A program made the translations under genes and the position numbers. Below the pieces are notes generated by a model that was given only the letters and a program-made list of their open reading frames with translations, was not told the origin of the DNA and ran no database searches. Of a DNA stretch of 64,000 bases, positions 1 to 9,080 are shown one piece after another. Source of the DNA: Dermatemys mawii. Its lineage: Eukaryota > Chordata > Testudines > Dermatemydidae. Location of the stretch: contig ML677358.1 of NCBI GenBank assembly GCA_007922305.1, positions 12,913,343 through 12,977,342 on the forward strand, in the 5' to 3' direction. Numbering within the stretch: position 1 is the stretch's first letter; the number at the start of each line of letters is the position of its first letter.

Positions 1-48
1 TCTCCCCTGCGGTCTCCCAGGAGAAGATGTAATTTTACACACACATCC

Positions 49-406
49 CCGACACACACACACACACACACACACGTTTGTAATAGGATTTACAGAACAC
101 ACACACACACGCATTTGTAATAGGATTTCCAGAACACACACACACACACTCATTTGTAATAGGATTTACAGCACACACACACACACAGTTTGTAATAGGA
201 TTTACAGCACACACACGCATTTGTAATAGGATTTACAGCACACACACGCATTTGTAATAGGATTTACAGCACACACACACACACACACGTTTGTAATAGG
301 ATTTACAGCACACACACANNNNNNNNNNCACACACACACACACACGTTTGTAATAGGATTTACAGCACACACACACACACACACACGTTTGTAATAGGAT
401 TTACAG
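49..406. repeat. Composite minisatellite: CA tracts alternating with a 22-23-nt unit
   Basis: Nine copies of a unit containing TTTGTAATAGGATTTACAG (starting near 77, 114, 152, 189, 220, 251, 290, 347 and 388) alternate with CA-dinucleotide tracts of variable length. The unit is almost invariant (one copy has TTCCAG for TTACAG), while the CA tract varies, so the array probably expanded recently by slippage plus unequal exchange. It lies about 470 bases downstream of the minus-strand splice donor at 879, so it would be in the first intron of that gene. A 10-N gap falls inside it. Confidence 0.9.
319..328. other. Assembly gap of 10 N
   Basis: Ten unresolved bases lie inside the CA/22-mer array. 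The gap probably marks the place where the tandem array could not be resolved, so the true copy number is unknown and may be larger than nine. Confidence 0.98.
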
Positions 407-879
407 ATAGGCTTTGTCCTCACTCCCATTTGCGGTGGCCACTAAGGACCCTATAGTCCGCCCCCTCCCCGTTTCCCCAGATTGGGGGGGGGAGCAGCCC
501 AGTCATCTAGCTTGCCCCCCCCCGCACCCTAGCATCCTGCACGAAAGCAACAAGCTTTGGGGATCGAGGGGCGAACCCAGAGGAGCGATGCCACCGCGGG
601 CCCCAGCTCAGCTGGGGGGAGAAGGGGCGGTGCCAGGGCGTCTCCTTGCTGGGGTGCGGGCTGGAAAGGAGGTGCCCCCTTGCCCCCCCCCGCCCCCGTT
701 TCAGGGGCTTCCACTTTCTGGGGGGCCTGCAGACGCCAGGGCCCCTGGGAGGATGGACAGGAGGCGCCCCGGTGTTCTCCGGCTTCTGAGGAGAAGCGGG
801 GGGAGGGGGGACGAAGGCTCCCCTAGGCCTCCGTTTCTGGGGGGGAGGGTCCCCAGGCCAGGCGGGGCCCGTCACTCAC

Positions 880-925
880 CGCACATGGTCCCAGCGCCGC
901 CTAACCCTGGTCCCGGGGAGCCGAG
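880..925 (-). CDS. Putative first exon with a 7-base coding start (partial gene, runs off the left edge)
   Basis: On the minus strand an ATG at 886-884 is followed by TGCG and then an exact donor GTGAGT beginning at 879, giving exon-1 coding sequence Met-Cys-G(nn). The presumed transcription start is about 30 bases downstream of the TATA box, near 925, which gives a 5' leader of roughly 40 bases. The context GGGACCATGT has a purine at -3. Reading through the donor meets TGA at once, which supports splicing rather than continuation. Proteins starting Met-Cys-Asp (for example non-muscle myosin light chain MYL6) would fit such an exon, but two residues cannot identify a gene and I give no symbol. 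The ATG could also be non-initiating, making the whole exon 5' UTR. The remaining exons would be left of position 1. Confidence 0.5.
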
Positions 926-951
926 TCGGCTTGGAGCCGCGGCCCCCCCTC

Positions 952-1010
952 TCTTATAGCGCCGCCGGGCTGGCTCCGGCCCCGCTGATTGGCTGCGGGC
1001 TGGGCGGGGG
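952..1010 (-). promoter_or_regulatory. TATA, CCAAT and GC-box core promoter
   Basis: On the minus strand GCTATAAGAG lies at about 960-951, CCAAT at 992-988 (within AGCCAATCAG), and a GGGCGGGG-type Sp1 site faces the same promoter near 1001-1008. Order and spacing (GC box, CCAAT, about 30 bases, TATA, about 30 bases to the inferred start) match a strong focused vertebrate promoter firing leftward. The start site itself is inferred from spacing. Confidence 0.7.
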
Positions 1011-1042
1011 GCTGGTCCCGGGGCTCGTGCGGCCCACTCATT

Positions 1043-1043
<1 letters not shown>

Positions 1044-1078
<35 letters not shown>

Positions 1079-1130
1079 CGGGGGGGGGGGGGGGCGTTTC
1101 GGGGGGGGGCCCGGGGGGGGGGGGGGGGGG
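1044..1130. repeat. Homopolymer block: C33 followed by G15, G9 and G18 runs
   Basis: The plus strand reads C33 (1044-1076), a short GGCG spacer, a G15 run (1080-1094), CGTTTC, G9, CCC and G18. The C run can pair with the following G runs as a hairpin, and the G runs could form G-quadruplexes (i-motif on the other strand). The block lies about 85-170 bases upstream of the TATA box. Run lengths in such tracts are error-prone in assemblies. Confidence 0.9.
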
Positions 1131-1140
1131 TCACTGAAAG

Positions 1141-2035
1141 CAGGACAAAGCACCGTGTCGTCTAGAGCCCCCAGAGACAGGACCTGGTCCCTGAGGCCCT
1201 CCCCGCTTTCAGAGAGGGGCACGTTGCAGGAGACCTGCGTTCACAGACCAACAGCGCTCCCACGTCCCTGGGGGGTGGGTGTGTTATTAGTTGGGTGCAT
1301 TGTAGTAAGGACACGTGGCTCTTTACACAACAGGCAGCTAGAGGAGAGCTTCCCTGCAAGGGCAGCAAAAGAGTTAAATTTATAATTCATTAAAATAAGT
1401 GGCGCTCTCCCCCCCACCCCGGTAAACACTTTACAGGAAAGAAATTATAAACCACAGCTCAAACTCGCAGTTATTTTCCTTTTCTTGACCAGTATTGTGC
1501 TCTCTTTTGGTGGATTTGTGGACCGCCAGAAAAAGAAAGAGGTACAGAGATCTGCCTCTAAGAGCCACTGCACTAAAATGATGGTGGTTTTTGTGGCAGC
1601 TCTCCTTAGCTAATATATCATTCACAATACTGTACAAATCTGGAGTAGCTTGATTGGCAACGGAATAGGCACACCAGCATTAACAGGCTTTTAAGAAACT
1701 TTAAATCTCTTCTGTTAAGCCTTGTTTGCAGGAGCAGAGCAGAACAGAACCCTGACTGCTCAGTTTTGCAGCGAGAGCCCTGCTTTATATAAATTGTACT
1801 GAGATACTGTGGAGAATGATGTCCTTGGGACATCACAAAAATCTCTTGTGAGGCTATCTAAGTGAGCAAAATTCTTAATACAGAGTAAGATCACACACTG
1901 TCTATCAATATATTTCTGCTGTCTAGCAGAATAAAAACAGGAACACAAGTGAATTGTTTGTATTAACCCCCTTCCCTAACATTTTCTATAGTAAAAATCC
2001 AAAATATGACTACTTATAGGACCTTAAATTTAAAA
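1141..2035. other. No gene or recognised repeat
   Basis: Composition drops abruptly from GC-rich to AT-rich at about 1270. Open frames here are short and unremarkable on both strands. I see no splice-bounded exon, tandem array or terminal-repeat structure. Confidence 0.5.
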
Positions 2036-2039
2036 TCAG

Positions 2040-2575
2040 GAATATTTTGGAGCCCTGATGGCAGTTGGAGTCATTAGGCCATATTGTAGTATAAATAGTG
2101 ATCAAGTCAATAGTAGCTCTTTTCTATGTCTGATTACCATGAACAGACACTGAGTTTGTCAGAAAGTCTGGTTGTGCCAAACTAGCTTACTTTGATAGGT
2201 GACAAGCTTAGAAGATAAGAAAAGTGGGCTAAACAAAGTATTTTCATTTTAGTATAGTATTTCAATATGGCTCTATATGACATTCCCAAGAGGAAATTAG
2301 AGAAATGAAAATGAGCTGGAACTGTTAAGTGTCATCAAAAAATTGAAGTAGAGTAATTAATGCTTAAGCATCATGTTGGGAAGAGGTGTTGAACGAGATG
2401 CTGTCAGACTGCCCTGTGTCTAATAACATTTGGCATTTTCATTACTAACTTGGAAGACTGTATAGGGAATGGACTAGCTGTACCCATAGTTGCGCCTGCT
2501 TGGCTTGGCTATATGGATTTTAAGGTGGTCAGACTAAATGATCATAAAGGTTCTTTCCGCTCTTAAGAAAGCATG
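2040..2575 (+). mobile_element. CR1 LINE fragment, decayed
   Basis: Short stretches in the plus direction match the familiar reptile CR1 ORF2 order. A segment near 2175 reads like the CR1 stretch for loss of the dropped-copy boundary (GTGCCAAACTAGC, then TTTGATAGGTGACAAGC). Next come TGACATTCCCAAGAGGAAA near 2278 and TTTTCATTACTAACTTGGA near 2436. A 3'-end-like GGTCAGACTAAATGATCAT follows near 2527. The frame is broken throughout, with internal deletions. The assignment is from remembered family hallmarks, not alignment. Confidence 0.6.
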
Positions 2576-2599
2576 CCAACTTGATGCTTAACCATGTTC

Positions 2600-2830
2600 T
2601 CTGTATGTGTATATGACCAGAACATGAAAAGGTGGAAGCTGCCATACCAACTTTAAGAGACTAATTAAGATGAGCTATTAATATTGCTTCTTTTCATGTT
2701 CTCTGTATGTATATCTATCTTCCTACTATGTGTTCCATTATATGGATCGGAAGAAGTAGGCTGTAGCCCACAAAAGCTTATGCTCAAATAAATTTGTTAG
2801 TCTCTAAGGTGCCACAAATACTTCTGTTCT
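2600..2830 (+). mobile_element. Penelope-like tail repeat, copy A, with degraded hammerhead-like core
   Basis: The distinctive tail (near 2745-2825) has CGGAAGAAG, a self-complementary GGCTGTAGCC hairpin, CACAAAAGCTTATGC and TTAGTCTCTAAGGTGCCAC. The same family, including the upstream GGAAGCTGCCATACCAACTT-type segment, recurs inverted at 16224-16440. In this copy both ribozyme-like core boxes are mutated (CGGAAGA for CTGATGA, AAAA for GAAA), so it should be inactive. Assignment to Penelope-like elements is an inference from the hammerhead-like pattern. Confidence 0.6.
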
Positions 2831-3893
2831 CTCAACAAGCCAGGTATAACAATTCAGGTAACTATTCTGGATATCACCTTTTTTTAAAAAAAATAAAGTT
2901 TGGGGAATTTCAGAGTACTGTACAGCAACCAAAGTGCTGAGGGCGGTTGTATAGCCCTCATGTGGCCAAGAAAGGTGCCAGAGAGGCACTGTGAGGAAGC
3001 CTTTAAAAAAGGAGGAAACTGCAGTCAGCAGTCAGGGGAGAGATCACCCCAAGCAGGAAACTGCTGAAGCAATTCCTGATGCCACAGGGAGAAACACCCA
3101 TCACATCTCCACCCAGACTATTCAGGGAGTACAGTGAACTCCCAGGGTAAGCCTGACAGCATGAGTAATTCAGCAACAGAGACATCTCAAAAAACACTGC
3201 ACAGATGCTGTGCTGTTGGCCTTTATCCCCTTTGAGGGACTCTGGGAAGAAGTTATCCTTGGGTGTGATGGGGCATGTAGCTTTCCTTTTTATCTCCCAC
3301 AAAAGGGACTTAAGAAGGCCTGCAAAGGACAGGGCCCCCTTGCAAGAAGTAAAACTGGGGCCTGTCCATGAACCACCCAGTGCAAACAACTTGGTGTTGC
3401 TAGGGTCTCCCACCAGCTAGAAGAAAAATTTAAGGAGACTCTTTTGTCAGTTTAGGCTTATGAGGCATTTTTACTCTAAAAGGAAAAGAAAAAAAGACAA
3501 CTGAGAAGAGACCCAGGGCCAAATTCAGACCAGAGTTAAATGAATTCAATGCCACTGAAACTTATACCAGGTCTAAAGTAGACACAACAGTGAATAGGAC
3601 AGAATAACTGTTGCCAACCCATCAAACTGAAACCAGATCTGAACTAGAACTCTGAGGGTCAAGAAAGTTGGCGCATTTAATTGCTTCAGGTCCTTGTACT
3701 CCCTGGGACCAGAAGTGCCTGAATATCATGAAAAAAAGCTATTCTTGGAGTATTTATGGTCTGACCAGGAAAGCAGCAGAAGCATTTGAGTAAACCAAGA
3801 TTTCTGACTCCATTTTGCAGATTGAAGACATTCAGATATTAACCCACATACATGGTTACAATGCATATCAAACTCCAAAGGAGACTTGTATGT
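2831..3893. other. No gene recognised; possible old repeat at 3000-3420
   Basis: A 136-residue minus-strand open frame spans 3413-3003 but lacks a known motif and lies in sequence that resembles the low-complexity-poor, LTR-like repeats at 8500-9080 and 25830-26610. The segment near 3518-3580 (GGGCCAAATTCAGACC onward) looks like one of the short palindromic repeats found elsewhere in the window. Confidence 0.35.
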
Positions 3894-3988
3894 AGGGTGA
3901 CCAGATAGCAAGTATGGGGGGCAGGTGGGTTTGATACAGGCACCTATATAAGACAAAGCGACAAACATTGGGACATCCAGTCATCCTA
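3894..3988. mobile_element. Short palindromic MITE, GGGTGACCAGA family, copy 1
   Basis: Inverted ends AGGGTGACCAGAT and ATCCAGTCATCCT enclose about 95 bases that include ATAAGACAAAGC and ATTGGGACATCC. The element is flanked by TA on both sides, consistent with a Tc1/mariner-type target. A longer, better preserved copy is at 20824-20946; this copy is shortened in its middle. Confidence 0.75.
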
Positions 3989-4118
3989 TTTGTGTCTCTC
4001 TATTATTAACTATCTTTAAATAAAAATAATTTTTTTTTTAAAAAAAGGATGTTTAGCAAGGATAGGGACAAAACACTCCCCATAGTTAACATGGGCAGAC
4101 CAAGTATTAAGAGGGATA

Positions 4119-4375
4119 AATTATAGAAGGGAAAATTTAGGCTAAATATTAGAAAACATTTAAGAGGAGCAGTTAGGCAATAGAACAAACTGGTAAAGGT
4201 GGTTTTATTTTATAAATCACTTTCACTGGTGATACTCAAGGCTTGACTTGACACATTTGTCTGGCATCACTTAGGGATAATTAATGTGTTTTTTCTCTGA
4301 TACAAGGGTGGATTAGATTACTAAACAGGGGTCCTTTCCAACTCAAATACTCCTGCAATTTTAGCTGGGTTATGA
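4119..4375 (+). mobile_element. CR1 LINE 3' end fragment
   Basis: The plus strand contains TTTAGGCTAAATATTAGAAA near 4136 and a 3'-end-like segment near 4309 (GATTAGATTACTAAACAGGG, then GTCCTTTCCAACTC), which match the usual CR1 order of glycine/leucine-rich ORF2 end and terminal hairpin region. No open frame survives. Confidence 0.6.
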
Positions 4376-4843
4376 AGTAATAAAACTCTGTTAATTACAG
4401 ATTTTAGACTGTTAGTCATTTATCCCCATAAATTATTTACACATTTCCAAGAATTCACATTCTGTAACCAGTCCTCATATGTGGCATACATTTCTGTATT
4501 TCCTGATTTAATAACAATTCAGCTAAATATCACTGCCAGATTTAAAGGTCATGAAGCATCCTCAATCATCATGCTCCACCAACCCTTGGCATTACTGGGA
4601 TCTTTGCCACTATAGAACAATATATGTGAGGAAACAAAGGAGGAGAGGAGGGTAGAAATAGTAGGAAAATTAGGAGGAACTCAAAGCATCTTTTACCTCA
4701 AAATGCAAACAGTAAGAGACCAAAATGGCCATCATAGATTTATGTACCATATTAATTAGCCTGGCCTTGACTCTATCCCCAGTTCTTCAACTCATTCCTC
4801 CTATCAAAAGGATAAAGGGTGTTAGTTCTTTCTACTATATATT
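4376..4843. other. No gene or recognised repeat
   Basis: AT-rich single-copy-looking sequence. A purine-rich stretch (about 4628-4680, GGAGGAGAGGAGGG) is the only compositional feature. The plus-strand open frame beginning at 4725 runs into the LTR at 4849 and is not gene-like. Confidence 0.45.
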
Positions 4844-4848
4844 AATAT

Positions 4849-5261
4849 TGTCAGAGCCCATATGTAGGCAGCCTGACCTTACAGTTAGAGCCCAAAGTAG
4901 CATTGGGATCAGCATAGCCAAGAGCCAAGCATCAAATCAGACTCACACCAAGGGTCAAGCTGGAGTCAACAAGCAGAGAGAGAGCAAAACAGTAGGCACC
5001 TGATCACCAAGGTCTGATCAATACCAGGTCCAAGCAACTAATGAATCTCAAAGCAAAGGACACACAGGAAACAGGCAGCTTTATGCTAAGAGGTGACCAA
5101 TCAGCAGTCTGCTGTTAGTCATCTGACCCTGCTAAATCAATGGGTGTAGCTCTGTTTGCTGGGTATCAGTTGTAGTTTCCCTGTTTGGCCTTGCAGCATG
5201 GGAACCCAGCAGAAGAGGCTCTCACTTTCTGGGTTTGGCTTTGAGACCGGTGGTACTGACA
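4849..5261. mobile_element. Solo LTR (413 bp) with 5-bp target duplication
   Basis: The element begins TGTCAG and ends CTGACA, so it has the TG...CA termini and short inverted repeat typical of LTRs. It is flanked by AATAT at 4844-4848 and again at 5262-5266, a perfect 5-bp duplication. There is no internal region or second LTR beside it, so it is a solo LTR left by recombination. Five-base duplications are used by Gypsy-type and some other retroelements. I cannot name the family or orientation with confidence. Confidence 0.75.
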
Positions 5262-5266
5262 AATAT

Positions 5267-6970
5267 ATACTAGTTAACGTGGATGCTTAGCTCATCTAAG
5301 GAAAAACCAACCCTCGGGTGTCTCCTCCATAAGCCTTCAAAAACAGATGCACCCAAAATCAAAGGTTACACTTTTGAGATATTTGGCCTAGGGGTCTGAT
5401 TCCAATTTCACTTATAGCAAGTGTAAATCAGGAGTCACTCCAGTGAGGTCAATGATGTTATGCTAATACAAAACCAGTGTAAGTCATATGCTCCCTGGGA
5501 CTGGCTCCCTGCTGCTAAAAGGGTCAGAAGGGAGGCAAGGTTCTGGATTCCTAACTCAAACATGATTCCCTTTGACTTCATTGCAAGTCATTCCTGAGGA
5601 AGCAGCTTGGACCGGCCTCAACATTTTCCCCTAGCACTATGTTGGAGTTCTGCAGAAAATTAGCAGCTAACTTAGAACTCTTGACAGTACAGCTTTTCTC
5701 AGGTTCTGGATGCACTGAACCAACAAGTTCAAAGAAAGAAAAGCATGTTTGTGACTGGTGTTTCTCTTGGGCCAGTAATGCATGTGTTAAATGGCACTTC
5801 CCTGGGACTTGTTTTGGGGGCTAATACATATTTAATGATACATAATGCCACTTTATAGCTTTAATTTCAGAACCAATAATAATTTACAAGGAAAAGTTAG
5901 CCAGCATTCATCACCCCTTCATTAAACAGCTGTTCTTGAAAAACTAAAGGCTGTGTGTGTTATGAAAAAGTTCATAGTAGTAAGTCTGTTTTCACAACAG
6001 ATATTTATCTGGGAACAAGCATACAGTTACTAGACTTTCAATCAATGGTAGCTTTGTAACAGAAGTTTCATAATGAGAATTCCATGCCCTCTACTATAAT
6101 GGTGGTGGAGGAACCAATTTGCTAACCTATACATTAGATTTTTAGTATTTTTTCAAACACTAAGATTTTTAAGCTCTTATTGGAAGCATTTACTCTTTGG
6201 ATCCAATTTCTATGGAGCAGCATAAGGTAATACATTGTGCTTTTAAAAGTAATAACACCTGCAAACAAGTTACTGGGGAAGAGCAGAAAAAAAAGAATAC
6301 AATGGGTGAAAGTTTTGGGAAGTTTGAGTAAAATATAGTAGACTATCTTGTACTTCTTCCTTGCTAGTCAGGGAAAGACTCCCTTCTCCTTTGCTAGGTA
6401 GCCTTTATATAGGGCAAAGCCCGGCACTGATTGGCTGTATCTTCCTTTGCCCTGATTGGCTCTCCGCAGGCCTTGGCTGATTGGCTGCTGGTCTGTGCAG
6501 CCTCTCTGGCCTGTTCTAGCCCTTCTTCTGATGGAGTGGGGCAGCCGCCCAAACCAACACATTCTGGGCTGCACTGCCTGCCTCACTTCAGGCTGCTAGG
6601 TGAAGTGAAGCGTGGCTTGTGCATCGCTGCAACCTACTTTTCTAGCACAGCCCAGCAGTGAATCTCACCTGTTATTTTAGTATCATTCCATCCTAGTTCC
6701 ATGCCATTCTTACACCAGTTTGCTTTATCGGCACAAACATCTGAATAGTTTTAGACTGGACTTTAAACATGTCTGTGATAGGATGTAAGAACAGTAGGAT
6801 ATTTTGAATAGGAAACAAATAATAAATTCAGTTCATGCCAATGTAAAGTTGAAATGTGTTGGCAGTGCCTGGATTAGATGAGAAGAAATGTAGTAAAAAC
6901 TGTTTGAAGATATTTCAAAGATTGTATTGTACCTAGTGAATCTTGTAACTGATACTTGTTTGGTAACTTT
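5267..6970. other. No gene recognised
   Basis: A short repeat-like segment at about 5393-5500 has the TCTGATTCCAATTTCAC and AGTGAGGTCAATG words common in amniote palindromic repeats. Around 6420-6480 the words TGATTGGCT occur three times (CCAAT boxes on the minus strand) in locally GC-rich sequence, but no start exon with a convincing donor follows. The rest is AT-rich and featureless. Confidence 0.4.
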
Positions 6971-6973
6971 TTA

Positions 6974-7207
6974 GGGCTCATCTACAGTACAAGTGCTACA
7001 GGAGCACAGACACAGCACTGCAACTAGGCTGCTATATAGCACCTGCTTCCTACATGGATAGAAGGTTTTTTTCCACTGATGTAGGTAATCTACTTCTCCA
7101 AGAGGAGTTAGCCAGTTCAGTGGAAGAATGGATTAGGTTGACCTAACTACATTTCACAGTCCTGAGGAAAGTAGGTAAGTCGATCTAATTTAAGTGTAGA
7201 GCAGGCC
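6974..7207. mobile_element. Harbinger-like MITE (234 bp) with TTA duplication
   Basis: Inverted ends (GGGCTCATCTACAGTAC on the left; AAGTGTAGAGCAGGCC on the right) are flanked by TTA at 6971-6973 and 7208-7210. Three-base TWA duplications and GGGC...TCTACA ends are typical of PIF/Harbinger non-autonomous elements. The interior contains a GTTGACCTAACTAC word shared with other copies in the window. No coding capacity. Confidence 0.75.
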
Positions 7208-7297
7208 TTAATTACACTAATTATACTAAGGATTCTCTTCTCACTAATGGACCCTTCGTCCAACCTGCACTGCATAATGAAATAGACAGCTGGAAAT

Positions 7298-7370
7298 TAG
7301 GGCCTGATCCAGAGCCCACTGAAGTCACCGGGTGTCTTTCCATTGAGTTCAATGTGATTTAGATCATGCC
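7298..7370. repeat. Short palindromic repeat of the GGGCCTGATCC family
   Basis: GGGCCTGATCCAGAGCCCA and ATTTAGATCATGCC flank a segment with an ATTGAGTTCAATG centre. Related short units appear at 9506, 35162, 36276 and 51272. These behave like very short palindromic MITEs. Confidence 0.5.
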
Positions 7371-7491
7371 TTTGCCAAACATAACAGGACGTTAACTACA
7401 GCAGTGCAAGCCTACCTCAGGTGTTTTAATATGGTCGTTTCAGTGGAAGAAAAATCTATCTGTTGGTACTAATTGTAACAATCCCCTGGAA

Positions 7492-7788
7492 CAGGGTAGG
7501 CAACCTATAGCACACATGCCAAAGGCAGCACACAAGCTGATTTTTAGTGGTACTCACATTGCCCGGGTCTGGGGGGCTCTACATTTTAATTTCATTTTAG
7601 ATGAAGCTTCTTAAACATTTTAAAAACCTTATTGACTTTACATACAACAATAGTTTAGTTATATATTATAAACTTATAGAAAGAGACCTTCTAAACACGT
7701 TAAAATATATTACTGGCACACGAAACCTTAAATTAGGGTGAATAAATGAAGACTTGACACACCACTTCTGAAAGGTTGCTGACCCCTG
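7492..7788. mobile_element. hAT MITE, GGGTCRGCAACCT family, copy 1 (297 bp)
   Basis: Inverted ends CAGGGTAGGCAACCT and AGGTTGCTGACCCCTG match those of the element at 37394-37811, and the right halves share long words such as AATAAATGAAGACTTG and CACACCACTTCTGAAAGG. The flanking 8-mers (CCCTGGAA and CTCCACAA) do not agree well, so the target duplication has decayed or the ends have been altered. No open frame. Confidence 0.75.
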
Positions 7789-8399
7789 CTCCACAATTCA
7801 CATTTCAGTCAGCCTCCTTGTTCTCATGCTCCCACCTAAGTCTAGTCTGACCCACTATCAGATCCTATCTCTGTCAAATAGTTACTTGGATTGTTCTTAA
7901 GGTTTGGCATTAGATATGCTCAGCTGTACCATCTGTTGCCATTTCTTTAAGTTTTGTTTCCCCTACAACAGCTTGTAATCTTGTTCTTTTATCAGCTCAT
8001 TCAGCAGAGGAAGGAAAATGAATCACTGATGTTATTTAATGGAACCATTACTTTTCTCAGACTGGCAATCTCAGGCGTTAACAAGTAAGCAGGTTTCGGC
8101 TTCTTTGTGTCTGTAATGCCTATTTGGATCTATAAATTGCACGTTGCTGGGGGGGAAGGGGGGGGCTTTTCCAGGGTGTGGAGATTCTGCTTTTTCTGTT
8201 TGTTTGGTTTTTGGTTTTAATTTCCCACCAGAGAGTGAGATTGGTGCTTGGCTGTGCAATCTGTTTTCTCTGTGCATTAGTGCACTGCTGAAAAAAGAGC
8301 TTAAAAAGCTGCTTGCAGTTGATTTTTTCCTTTCACTTTCAGGTTACATCTTCTGCGTGTGTGTGTTTGCTGGGTGGCTGGCTGGCTGCCTGCCTGCCC
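7789..8399. other. No gene recognised
   Basis: AT-rich with a G-run (8150-8166) and GT-rich and CTGC-rich simple tracts near 8355-8400. A 117-residue plus-strand open frame from 8144 enters the Penelope-like tail at 8410, so it is not a gene. Confidence 0.45.
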
Positions 8400-8409
8400 C
8401 CTGCACATT

Positions 8410-8492
8410 TCCCAGACCTGAAGAAGAGCACTTTGTAAGCTCGAAAGCACATCTCCCTCATCAACAAAAGTTAGTCCACGAAAACCAACTTA
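8410..8492 (+). mobile_element. Penelope-like tail, copy C, with a nearly intact hammerhead-like core
   Basis: CTGAAGA (8418-8424), a four-pair helix GAGC/GCTC (8426-8429 with 8439-8442) and GAAA (8443-8446) occur in the order of a hammerhead core. The 5' arm AGAC (8414-8417) would pair with a 3' arm that is ATCT here (8451-8454), where the remembered family form is GTCT. The tail CAACAAAAGTTAGTCC follows. This is a second sub-family, related in architecture to the copies at 2745 and 16224. Activity is unlikely because the cleavage-side bases are changed. Confidence 0.5.
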
Positions 8493-9080
8493 CTTAAAAT
8501 GGCTGAAAGCTGGAAATTCTGTGCTGGCCTGAAAGGATGCCTTTAACTCCCTGTGATAGAGGAGGGTCAGAAAGCTGCGACAGACTGCTTGAGGGGAGAT
8601 ATGTAAGCTCAGAGCTAACTGACACGTGGCTCCCTGTCGACCAGGGAAGCTGGCGGCAGGTTGATTGGAACACCTGCAATCAGTTTAGGGTCTGTTAGGA
8701 ACCTAATAAAACCCCCTGCTTCAGGTAGACAGGGGAAGAGGAAAGGAGTTGGAATTATAAGGAGGAGAGTTTGGAAGGATCTGGACTCAAGGTAAAGAGA
8801 CACCTGGCTTGTGTAGAGAGAGGGCAGGAAGCTCCACAAGCTGAAGGGTAGGAGAGGGAAGTAGCCTAGGAAAAGGAATAGGTAATTCAGGTGGTGTACT
8901 GCTATCTTCAGGGCCCCTGGGCTGGGACCCAGAGTAGAGAGTAGGCCTGGGTCCCTCCCTCTCCCCTTCCCTAGGATACTAGTGGGGCAGTTAATACCCT
9001 GTTCAGGGGCAAGAAATGGTGCCCTGAACCCCTCACAAGAAGAAGTGTGGAACCCACCATAATAGTGCTGTCAATTTGCC
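8493..9080 (+). repeat. Unclassified repeat, LTR-like, related to 25830-26610
   Basis: The segment has an AATAAA signal at about 8705 and a 3' part (GACCCAGAGTAGAGAGTAGG, GGCCTGGGTCC) that resembles 26251-26290 (AACCCAGAGGAGAGGGCAGG). Shared wording at two distant sites indicates an interspersed repeat. I cannot find paired ends, so class and limits are uncertain. Confidence 0.45.

Larger units (their letters stand above)
414..1140. promoter_or_regulatory. GC-rich island around the minus-strand promoter
   Basis: This is the most GC-rich block of the left end, with frequent CpG between about 560 and 1010 and long G or C runs. It contains the TATA, CCAAT and GC boxes of the minus-strand promoter, the short first exon and the start of its presumed first intron. 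Open frames in it on both strands are compositional (Pro, Gly, Ala, Arg rich) and have no recognisable protein motif. Confidence 0.75.

Noticed and set aside
49..406. CRISPR-like array: nine 22-23-nt repeats with variable spacers
   Set aside because: The spacers are simple CA dinucleotide runs, the DNA is vertebrate in character and no cas-like gene is present. It is a minisatellite.
872..925. Naming the left gene as MYL6
   Set aside because: Only Met-Cys plus one base is visible. Several other families start that way, and the 60-kb upstream desert does not resemble the gene-dense region expected for MYL6 in human.
414..959. 181-residue plus-strand open frame across the left CpG island
   Set aside because: Pro/Gly/Arg-rich and antisense to the promoter, with no motif. 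Best explained by GC-rich composition.
8144..8497. 117-residue plus-strand open frame
   Set aside because: It runs through simple tracts into the Penelope-like tail and has no motif.
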